A stretch of 16,277 bases of DNA, from NCBI GenBank assembly GCA_046728115.1, contig JBKPDW010000209.1, forward strand, positions 1 to 16,277, in the 5' to 3' direction. The stretch comes from CAVSWN01 sp046728115. GTDB taxonomy: Bacteria > Acidobacteriota > Vicinamibacteria > Vicinamibacterales > CAVVIG01. A program made the translations under genes and the position numbers. Positions 1-5,949 of this stretch are shown here, one piece after another (within the stretch, counting starts at the first letter, position 1; each line of letters opens with the position of its first letter). Under the pieces are notes generated by a model, which saw nothing but the letters and a program-made list of their open reading frames with translations, was not told where the DNA came from and made no database searches.

Positions 1-1
1 T

Positions 2-22
2 TCCTATTGCATTCCAATAGGA
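2..22. promoter_or_regulatory. Perfect 8-bp inverted repeat, candidate PadR operator or hairpin
   Basis: TCCTATTG (2-9) and CAATAGGA (15-22) are exact reverse complements separated by 5 bases. The dyad lies directly upstream of the PadR gene. PadR-family repressors bind short dyads and often autoregulate, so an operator is the simplest reading. The right arm also contains AGGA, the only Shine-Dalgarno-like run before GTG27, so an RNA hairpin here could hide that site. The function is inferred; the symmetry is seen directly. Confidence 0.5.
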
Positions 23-53
23 CGTTGTGGCACGCTCTATATGGCTTTCCCAT

Positions 54-398
54 ATGAGCAACGCCAAGACTGACGTCTGGCAAGGCACCCTGGCGTTAAT
101 GGTGCTCAAAACGCTGGAGGCGCTCGGACCCCTTCACGGCTATGGCATTGCCCGCCGCATCGAGCAGACGAGCGCGCACAACCTGGTGTTGAACTACGGC
201 ACCCTCTACCCTGCCCTGCTGAAGCTCGAGCAGGAAGGCTACATCGCTTCTGAGTGGGGGTTGTCCAACAACAATCGCAAAGCGAAGTTCTATCGGCTGA
301 CGGCGGCCGGCCGGAAGCAGATCACGAAGGAAACGCGTGAGTGGGAGCGGACCACGCAGATCCTGTCGCGGTTTCTGTCGCCGCGGGAGCAACCCTGA
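54..398 (+). CDS. PadR-family transcriptional regulator
   Basis: This encodes a DNA-binding repressor of about 114 residues, with the short winged-helix layout of PadR proteins. The N-terminal QGTLALMVLKTLE helix, the LHGYGIARRIEQ recognition region, the NYGTLYPALLKLEQEGYI segment and the wing with NNRKAKFYRLTAAGR all match the acidobacterial PadR subgroup that precedes large orphan permeases. ATG54 is chosen because homologues usually begin just before the K-T-D-V-x-Q-G-T block. GTG27 is in frame, adds nine residues and has AGGA four bases upstream, so it cannot be excluded. The stop overlaps the next start (TGATG), which implies translational coupling and co-regulation with the permease. 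The ligand is unknown; the family commonly controls efflux or stress transport genes. Confidence 0.9.
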   Translation: MSNAKTDVWQGTLALMVLKTLEALGPLHGYGIARRIEQTSAHNLVLNYGTLYPALLKLEQEGYIASEWGLSNNNRKAKFYRLTAAGRKQITKETREWERTTQILSRFLSPREQP

Positions 399-3049
399 TG
401 CGAGGAATGCGCGCGTTCATCCTCAGGATCGCCGGACTTTTTTCCACGACGCGCGACGATCGCGATTTCGCCAACGAGCTCGACAGTCATCTCCAGATGC
501 ACATCGACGACAACGTGCGCTCCGGCATGTCACCCGCCGAGGCACGGCGGCGCGCGCTCATTCAGCTGGGGGGCGTCGTGCAAACGGCCGAACGCTATCG
601 CGATCGCCGTGGCTTCCCTCTTATCGATGGTCTCCGCCAGGATCTCGCGTATGCCCTGCGGATGCTGAGACGCAATCCCGCATTCACCTGCACGGCGGTT
701 CTCACGCTGGCGCTCGGCATCGGCGCCAACACGGCCATCTTCAGTGTAGTCAATGCAGTACTGCTGCAGCCGCTCGACCTGCCCGAACCCGATCGTCTGG
801 TGATGATCTTCGGAACCGATACGCGGCGCGGTGACATTCACGATGTGTCGTCGTTCCCTGATTTCGTCGACTGGAGCGCCCAAAATCGCGTCTTCGAACG
901 GTTGGCTGCGTTCACCAGCAAGCCGATGACGAGCAGGGCAGCGGCCGGCGAATCCGAGTTGATGCCCGGCAAACAGATTTCTCCTGGAATGTTCGAAACA
1001 CTCGGCGTTCAGCCTGTCCTGGGACGATCGTTTCGTATCGAGGAGCAGCAGCAAGGAGACCCGTCACACGTCGTCATATTGAGCGGTGCGTTCTGGAAAC
1101 GACAGTACAACAGTGCGCCCGATGCACTCGGACAGATGCTCCGCATCAACGACGAGGCTCATACGATTGTCGGGGTGATGCCTCCAGCCCTCCGGGTGTC
1201 TCCAGGCGACGTGGACGAGATTTACACGCCCCTTGTCGTTGATACGGATCGCGGACACGGCTACTTGCGCGTCATCGGTCGGATGCGTCGTGGTGTGACC
1301 CTCGCACAGGCGCAGGCGGACATGGATCGGATCGCCGCGCATCAGGCGGCCCTCTATCCCAGGAACAACGCCACCGTCGGCACGAACGTCGTCCCGCTCG
1401 TTGATGCCTTCGCGTTCAACGTGCGCAGCGGATTGCTGATCCTCTTCGGCGTTGTCGGAGTCGTTCTGCTGATTGCCTGCACGAACGTGGCAGGACTGCT
1501 GTTGGCCCGCGCTGCGACGCGCCGGCGTGAGCTTGCGGTCCGCGCGGCATTGGGCGCGGCACGTGGGCGCCTTGCGCGCCAACTCTTCACGGAAAGCATC
1601 GTCCTGGCTCTGATCGGTGGGGCGATCGGTCTGGCCATCGCCGACGTCACCGCTCGCGTGCTTTCAGTGCTTCTCGCCAGCAGCTTCCAGGTGCCTCGGG
1701 TGGACGGCGTGCGTACCGATTTCTGGGTTCTCGGTTTTACGGTTCTCGTATCGCTTGCAACCGGTGTTCTGTTCGGTGTCGCGCCGGCGTTTTCGTCGGC
1801 CTCGCCCGATCTCAATGGCGATCTGCATGACTCGAATCGAAGCTTCACGAGCGCTCGCGCACCACGACTGCGAAGCGGCCTGGTGATTGTCGAGACTGCA
1901 CTGGCGTTGATGCTGCTGGCGGGCGCCGGTGTATTGCTGCGAAACTTTGCCACGATGAGAAGCACGCCGACTGGATTTCAACCCCGCGATCTGCTGGTTG
2001 CCGACATCTGGCTCCCGCAGCCCCGTTTTGCGAATCTTCCGGCACGGGCACAGTTCTATTCGGGCGTGCTCGCCGAACTCCGCGCGCGTCCGGGAATCCG
2101 GGGCGCGGCCTTCGTCAACGATGTGCCGTTGTCCGGCGGCACCGACAGCCTTGGGTTCCATATCGTCGGACGAGAGGATCCAAAGCCGGGCGGGATATTC
2201 CGGGCGGGCTTCAACATTGCGACCACCGACTACTTTCGGACGATGGGAATCCCGCTCGAGGCGGGTCGCGAGTTCACCGATGGCAATACTGCCGGCACGC
2301 TGCCGGTCGTCGTGATCAACGAAACCGCCGCCCGGCGGTTCTGGCCGGGCGAGTCGCCGATCGATCATCAGATCGTTCTGCCGGGTTCACGCAAGACGTC
2401 GATCACGCTCACGGTCGTCGGCGTGACCGGCGACGTTCGTCACGAGAGCCTGGCGATACCGCCGCGGCCGGAGTTTTTTCTGAACTCGCTCCAAGCTCCG
2501 CTGGCGTGGAACACCGCGGCGCTGACGGTGAGCACCATTCAGGATCCATCGGCAGTGATCCCGGAAATCAAGGCGATCGTCCGCGGCGTCGACCCGAATG
2601 TCCCGATTCGACGCATCGATACGATGGATCACATCGTTGCAGCGTCAATCGCCGAGCCGCGCGTCTACACGCTGCTGCTGGGCATATTCGCTGCGCTGGC
2701 GGTGGCCTTGGTAGCAGTCGGGATGTACGGACTGGTGTCGTACTCCGCGTCGCAGCGAATGCACGAGATGGGCGTCCGCGTGGCGCTGGGCGCCTCGCGC
2801 CGCGAAATCCTGCGACTCGTTTTGGGACACGGCTGGAAACTCGGCGCAATTGGCATCGCGATCGGGCTGGGCGCCGCGGCTGGCGTGACACGCGTGCTGG
2901 TGGCCCTGATTCGAGGAGTCGAACCGAACGACCCCGTCACGTTCGGTCTGGTCGCGGCCCTGCTGCTGTTCGTTGCGCTTGGCGCCAGCTACATCCCTGC
3001 GCGCCGAGCCGCGCGCATCGATCCGATGCTTGCTCTGCGATCGGAGTAA
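398..3049 (+). CDS. ADOP-type duplicated MacB/FtsX permease (permease 1)
   Basis: This is an integral-membrane protein of about 883 residues. Residues 1-75 form a soluble prefix rich in charged helices (ELDSHLQMHIDDN, GMSPAEARRRALIQLGG), typical of the PadR-linked acidobacterial family. Residues 82-126 carry the MacB-like entry (YALRMLRRNPAF, then LALGIGANTAIFSVVNAVLLQPL) with the first membrane helix. A large extracytoplasmic domain, an FtsX-type three-helix block (RRRELAVRAALGAARG), a second extracytoplasmic domain and a second FtsX block (MGVRVALGASRREI) follow, ending in ARIDPMLALRSE. This duplicated layout is about twice the length of a single MacB permease domain. No ABC ATPase lies nearby, so it is an orphan permease. 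ATG398 is chosen because GGGAG lies eight bases upstream and the start overlaps the PadR stop. The substrate is unknown; export or cell-envelope function is a family-based guess. Confidence 0.92.
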   Translation: MRGMRAFILRIAGLFSTTRDDRDFANELDSHLQMHIDDNVRSGMSPAEARRRALIQLGGVVQTAERYRDRRGFPLIDGLRQDLAYALRMLRRNPAFTCTAVLTLALGIGANTAIFSVVNAVLLQPLDLPEPDRLVMIFGTDTRRGDIHDVSSFPDFVDWSAQNRVFERLAAFTSKPMTSRAAAGESELMPGKQISPGMFETLGVQPVLGRSFRIEEQQQGDPSHVVILSGAFWKRQYNSAPDALGQMLRINDEAHTIVGVMPPALRVSPGDVDEIYTPLVVDTDRGHGYLRVIGRMRRGVTLAQAQADMDRIAAHQAALYPRNNATVGTNVVPLVDAFAFNVRSGLLILFGVVGVVLLIACTNVAGLLLARAATRRRELAVRAALGAARGRLARQLFTESIVLALIGGAIGLAIADVTARVLSVLLASSFQVPRVDGVRTDFWVLGFTVLVSLATGVLFGVAPAFSSASPDLNGDLHDSNRSFTSARAPRLRSGLVIVETALALMLLAGAGVLLRNFATMRSTPTGFQPRDLLVADIWLPQPRFANLPARAQFYSGVLAELRARPGIRGAAFVNDVPLSGGTDSLGFHIVGREDPKPGGIFRAGFNIATTDYFRTMGIPLEAGREFTDGNTAGTLPVVVINETAARRFWPGESPIDHQIVLPGSRKTSITLTVVGVTGDVRHESLAIPPRPEFFLNSLQAPLAWNTAALTVSTIQDPSAVIPEIKAIVRGVDPNVPIRRIDTMDHIVAASIAEPRVYTLLLGIFAALAVALVAVGMYGLVSYSASQRMHEMGVRVALGASRREILRLVLGHGWKLGAIGIAIGLGAAAGVTRVLVALIRGVEPNDPVTFGLVAALLLFVALGASYIPARRAARIDPMLALRSE

Positions 3050-3081
3050 CCGATAAAATTGGTCAGTTGGGGAATGGAGAG

Positions 3082-3124
3082 TTGGTGAATTCATCTTCAA
3101 CGCGCGAACTTGCGAATTCACCAA
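3082..3124 (+). terminator. 11-bp inverted repeat after permease 1, possible terminator
   Basis: TTGGTGAATTC (3082-3092) and GAATTCACCAA (3114-3124) are perfect reverse complements around a 21-base loop, and TTT follows. The repeat lies 32 bases after the permease stop and 20 bases before the tRNA. It could terminate permease transcription before the tRNA. The long loop and very short T run make it a weak intrinsic terminator, so it may instead be a dispersed intergenic repeat. Confidence 0.4.
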
Positions 3125-3144
3125 TTTCCAGAGGCCGCAATCGG

Positions 3145-3220
3145 GGCGAGGTAGCTCAGTTGGTAGAGCATACGACTGAAAATCGTAGTGTCGACAGTTC
3201 GATTCTGTCCCTCGCCACCA
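3145..3220 (+). tRNA. tRNA-Phe (anticodon GAA)
   Basis: A complete 76-base cloverleaf can be folded by hand. The acceptor arms are GGCGAGG (3145-3151) and CCTCGCC (3210-3216). The D stem is GCTC/GAGC. The anticodon stem is TACGA/TCGTA with loop CTGAAAA, placing anticodon GAA at 3178-3180. The variable loop has five bases, the T stem is GACAG/CTGTC and the T loop is TTCGATT. The discriminator is A and the CCA end is encoded (3218-3220). All stems are fully paired, so the gene is probably functional. Its 3' end adjoins a recombinase remnant, consistent with use as an integration site. Confidence 0.98.
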
Positions 3221-3938
3221 TCAACTAACTCGCTGATTCTGCACGGTTTTATCGTCGCCAACCGACACTGTATTGGCTTCGCCAGTTTTCGCACATTCAA
3301 CTTCCGTGTGCGAAACCGACGCCTTTCCTCCGTGATGCTTCTCGAATCGCTGCATGGCGCGTTCGCGCGTTTCTGGCGTTGACCCAAGGTAGCGCGACGT
3401 CGTGGTGATCGAGGCATGGCAGCAGATCGCGGACTTCGTGATCTGTGTTCCCCGGCGTCTCACGGACCCGACTTGCAAACTCACGCCTCAAATCGTGGAA
3501 ATGCAGGCGGTGATGTTCGCCCGCCGACATGTCGCATACCAAGCCGTCTTGATGCTCGCAATCGACTCGCCGACTTCGTCGCGGAAGACATATACAGTCG
3601 CCGGAAGGCCCTTCCCCTTTGGATCCAGCCGACGCATATCGAGCACGGCCGCAAGTCGGGATGTCACCGGGATTTCGCGGGTCTCATACGTCTTCGTCTT
3701 TTCGGCCAGTATGATGATCCGGCGGGCTATTCGTTCGCCGTTCTGGCCGGTGGCCGAATCGATGTCCTGCCATTGCATGACAGTAGCTCGCCGATGCGGC
3801 ATCCCGTTTCGAGTGCAGCGATGATGAGCGCCTGCAAGTGCGGCCCCGCCGCTGCCAACAGGCGTCGTTCCTCGCCTGCGGCTTTCTCACGGCTGGCCCG
3901 CACAATTTGTTGTTCCCGCGAAGATCGTAGAGCGTCAC
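3221..3938 (-). pseudogene. Tyrosine recombinase (phage-type integrase) pseudogene, frameshifted and N-terminally truncated
   Basis: The catalytic domain can be read only by joining frames. ALETGCRIGELLS, with the first catalytic Arg, lies in one frame (to about 3781). WQDID through EKTKTYETREIPVTSRL, with the beta-hairpin Lys, lies in a second (about 3780-3510). HFHDLRREFASRV, the H-x-x-R box, lies in a third (about 3500-3450). CHASITTTSRYLGSTPETR, with the late His and nucleophile Tyr, lies in a fourth stretch ending at the stop beside the tRNA. Joining these requires at least three single-base shifts. The usual core-binding domain before the catalytic part is not recognisable. All catalytic residues remain, so the ancestor was probably active, but the present gene cannot make a full recombinase. 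GTG3938 overlaps the stop of the preceding small gene, suggesting a former operon. Sequencing indels are possible but would have to cluster here. Confidence 0.85.
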
Positions 3939-4177
3939 CAGTCGCCACCGATTTCGCCGCCGTCGAAGAGGTCGGCAAGGTTCGTCATGCTGCCGCTGCC
4001 GAAGAACGCACGCGCCGAGTCGGCCACGACAGACACGTTTGCGCCCGCGTCCAGTAGTGACCGATCCAACGGCCCGCCCTGCACGGCGAGTGCGAGCGCG
4101 CCGCCGCGTTCGCGACGGCTCTCAGCGAATGTTTGTGCCGCTAACGTAACGGACGCAGGGCACTCGTGGCGGCTCAT
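3935..4177 (-). CDS. Small hypothetical protein in the element
   Basis: This is an 80-residue reading frame from ATG4177. The middle is alanine-rich and probably helical (SVTLAAQTFAESRRERGG), and the C-terminus is acidic and ends GGEIGGDW. I do not recognise a family. It overlaps the end of the upstream broken gene by 56 bases, and its stop overlaps GTG3938 of the recombinase remnant. An AAGG run lies shortly before the start. It could be a separate small gene or a displaced fragment of the broken neighbour. It shares the minus-strand orientation of the element. Confidence 0.4.
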   Translation of the reverse strand: MSRHECPASVTLAAQTFAESRRERGGALALAVQGGPLDRSLLDAGANVSVVADSARAFFGSGSMTNLADLFDGGEIGGDW

Positions 4178-4882
4178 CAACCTTGTGCCCGCTGCGATTG
4201 TATTCGCGCCGAACGAGGTTGATGTAATCGAAATGTGCCGGATAGTCGCACTTGGCCTCGGGAAACTCAACGCACCACAGCACGCACAACGTCTCGTCTC
4301 TGAAGTGCCAGTCTCGGTTCTGTTCGTACAGCCAGTTCTGGTACTTCGCGACTCGCATCCCGGTGTACCGCCCCATGTCCCAGCGCAGCGACTCCGAACC
4401 GCGCTTCACAGCGTCAGCGGCTTTCCGGGCAATCGGCACAGCCGCTCGGATTGCGTCGGTGCCACGCATCGACAACCCGTCAACAGCTTGGCCAGCCGCG
4501 TGAATTGCGTTACGACCGTTTCGTGCCGGTTCGTTGAGGTACGGCTGAGGTGAGGCAGCCACGATGCCACGCTCCCGAGTCGCAACGCGACCTGATGATG
4601 CCCCTGAACCAATGGCAGGCGGTCGGCTCTGAATGAGTTGAACGTCCCCGACCGCGCCAGTCCAACCGAGGCTGCCCGAATCGAGCGACATGATGACGAG
4701 TCGCGGCAGATCGCTTCCGTAGTCCGTCCGACGAACGTCTCTTACGCAGGCGTAAACCGAGGTGAGTCGGCGCTGCACGACGATGAGTGCTTACAGGAGA
4801 ATCCGAGAGCCGAAATGCCGTTTACGTCGTAGTACTCTCGAAGCTGCCGCAGAATTGCGTCCATCTGTGGTTTCGCGGTCAC
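4122..4882 (-). pseudogene. Broken element gene of unknown function, nonsense codon plus frameshift
   Basis: A reading frame from GTG4882, with GAGGA just upstream, encodes MDAILRQLREYYDVNGI and a Cys pair (SCKHSSSC) but meets TAA at 4742-4744. Past that stop the same frame continues with ETFVGR. One base out of phase, another frame then resumes with YGSDLPRLVIMSLDSGSLG and runs to 4122. The join reads as one continuous protein start: two cysteines, a VGR-YG segment, then LPRLVIMSLDSG. From memory this resembles the N-terminus of a conserved family I would place loosely near uracil-DNA-glycosylase-like proteins, but the later part (WDMGRYTGMRVAKYQNW, CVEFPEAKCDYPAHFDYIN) does not confirm it, so I assign no function. 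A different frame also looks coding-like around 4500, so further shifts are possible. If intact genes were required, GTG4778 or ATG4691 to 4122 would be the surviving frame, without a good ribosome site. Confidence 0.55.
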
Positions 4883-4900
4883 AGTTCCTCAGAACGAACG

Positions 4901-5197
4901 TTATCCCTTTGCCGCGTTCCGTTTTGCGCTCCAATATTTCTTCATCCGAATGCTGACAGCTTTCCGCGCTGCGGCCGACATCCTTCTCCGCCGCGAACGC
5001 TTCCGTTGTTTCTTCGCTCGCCCGGCGTCTCTCGCCATGATGAACGACAGGGGCAATTCGTCCCTATCAACCGAGTCTCGGACATGCGGAAACAGGTCAA
5101 GCAGGTACTTGACTTCTTGCACTAACTCAAGAAATCGAACTTCCGCTCCGCGTTTGGCAAGTTCGTACAAATGAGCGTCACGCTTTTGCTTTGGCAT
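4901..5197 (-). CDS. Small basic hypothetical protein of the element
   Basis: This is a 98-residue protein with a good ribosome site (GGGAGAG a few bases before ATG5197). The N-terminal half (MPKQKRDAHLYELAKRGAEV, then LVQEVKYLLDLFPHV) looks helical and mixed-charge. The C-terminal half is strongly basic (RAKKQRKRSRRRR) and ends with MSAAARKAVSIRMKKYWSAK. That last segment resembles short basic DNA-binding-like tails seen in other small bacterial proteins. Nucleic-acid binding is plausible but not shown, and I know no named family. It is the only clearly intact gene in the element. The next minus-strand gene starts 18 bases after its stop (GTG4882), so the two were probably co-transcribed. 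Confidence 0.7.
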   Translation of the reverse strand: MPKQKRDAHLYELAKRGAEVRFLELVQEVKYLLDLFPHVRDSVDRDELPLSFIMARDAGRAKKQRKRSRRRRMSAAARKAVSIRMKKYWSAKRNAAKG

Positions 5198-5230
5198 CTC
5201 TCTCTCCCAGTTGTCTTACGGGCGACGAGC

Positions 5231-5650
5231 CTAGAAATGTACGTCCGCTGTTGACTGCCAAGCAATGGCGCTGGGGCGGGTTTTGGTCGGCCAAGTAAAC
5301 AACCTGGCGTTCTCGGCGCCTACGAGGTGCTTCTGGACCGTCTGTGGAAGTGGGAACCCACACTCGGTCAGCAAGCGTTCAACGTCCTCGGTGTTTGCTC
5401 GCTTCTGTGCGTCCATTTCACGCGGGTCCCCTCCTCTGGTTCGCCCACGAAACGACTGGACTCCGGTCCAACACTCGAACCCGGCATTCAAGAGTCGCAA
5501 TGCAGTGAACCCTTCGCGCCAGCCGACCGCTCCACCGTGATGGTAGTTCGCATAATGGTACCGACCTGTAGCGACCAAATCGCGATAGATGCACACCGAA
5601 TAGTCGCATTCAGGACTGCCTCTGCCATCCCGTCCGGCACCGCCCCACAT
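5231..5650 (-). CDS. Hypothetical protein of the element, possibly a 5'-broken gene
   Basis: From ATG5650 the frame encodes about 139 residues, rich in aromatic residues and glycine early on (CIYRDLVATGRYHYANYHHG, then GWREGFTALRLLNAGFECW). A more charged C-terminal part follows (DPREMDAQKRANTEDVERLL). No family is recognised. The same frame is open upstream to TTG5701. A different frame starting at GTG5724 reads MVIRHKADCGEEWRSYRDRW and also looks protein-like, so the original gene may have begun there and been frameshifted near 5600-5650. It precedes the small basic protein by about 30 bases in the same orientation. Coding status is moderately supported and the start is uncertain. Confidence 0.45.
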   Translation of the reverse strand: MWGGAGRDGRGSPECDYSVCIYRDLVATGRYHYANYHHGGAVGWREGFTALRLLNAGFECWTGVQSFRGRTRGGDPREMDAQKRANTEDVERLLTECGFPLPQTVQKHLVGAENARLFTWPTKTRPSAIAWQSTADVHF

Positions 5651-5690
5651 TGCCCTGAGGCTCTCCACCTGTCTCGATACGACCTCCACT

Positions 5691-5703
5691 CCTCGCCACA
5701 ATC
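5691..5703. repeat. Imperfect copy of the tRNA-Phe 3' end, candidate distal attachment site
   Basis: CCTCGCCACAATC matches CCTCGCCACCATC at 3210-3222, covering the tRNA acceptor strand, CCA and two following bases, with one mismatch in 13. It lies at the distal edge of the minus-strand block, in direct orientation as attL/attR pairs are. It is short for a tRNA-type att core, was found by eye, and could be chance in GC-rich DNA. Confidence 0.35.
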
Positions 5704-5949
5704 GGCCTTGTGCCTGATGACCACCTCAGATGCCGAAACAGCGCACCCTATGGTTCAGTCGCAGGCTATCAGCCGGAAGGGTTCATGTGTGATGGGCATG
5801 AGTAGGAGGCGTCTTGCCGACGCCGAACGATATCGTCCCACAAGCGAACACATCGTAGCGCCGGAATCGGTTGGTCGGATGAAGTTATTCAGCAATTTCG
5901 GCCAGCAGGACATCCCACGAATGGCATAAAGTTCGCCTGTTCGCGACGC
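5704..5949. other. Intergenic stretch before permease 2
   Basis: I see no recognisable gene, RNA or clear promoter here. An open stretch on the plus strand ends at TAA 5927-5929 (tail reading FSNFGQQDIPRMA), but it overlaps minus-strand genes further left and has no family features. The region may hold the native DNA between the integration junction and permease 2, including its promoter. Confidence 0.4.

Larger units (their letters stand above)
3210..5703 (-). mobile_element. Decayed integrative element at the tRNA-Phe 3' end
   Basis: Between the tRNA and permease 2, all coding-like sequence lies on the minus strand, while both flanks are on the plus strand. The gene next to the tRNA is a tyrosine recombinase whose stop codon (3221-3223) immediately follows the tRNA CCA. 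This is the usual geometry of tRNA-integrated elements. At least two genes here are split by frameshifts or a nonsense codon, whereas the flanking genes are intact. CCTCGCCACCATC at the tRNA end (3210-3222) recurs as CCTCGCCACAATC at 5691-5703, 12 of 13 identical, and could mark the distal att site. At about 2.5 kb, with no replication, capsid or transfer gene recognised, it is a remnant or a very small satellite. The tRNA-side boundary is well supported; the distal one is tentative. Confidence 0.6.

Noticed and set aside
28..44. TGGCACG resembling a sigma-54 -24 element near the PadR start
   Set aside because: No TTGC lies at the required distance; the bases there read ATAT.
3416..4057. Long plus-strand open frame across the recombinase region
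   Set aside because: The opposite strand carries recognisable recombinase motifs; the plus-strand translation has no family features and is a shadow.
4742..4755. Near-palindrome TTACGCAGGCGTAA
   Set aside because: It lies within the broken gene and supplies its TAA; no promoter context, so probably chance.
3221..5701. Sequencing or assembly error as the cause of all frameshifts
   Set aside because: Not excluded, but the roughly 13 kb of flanking genes show no shifts, so clustering in one element fits decay better.
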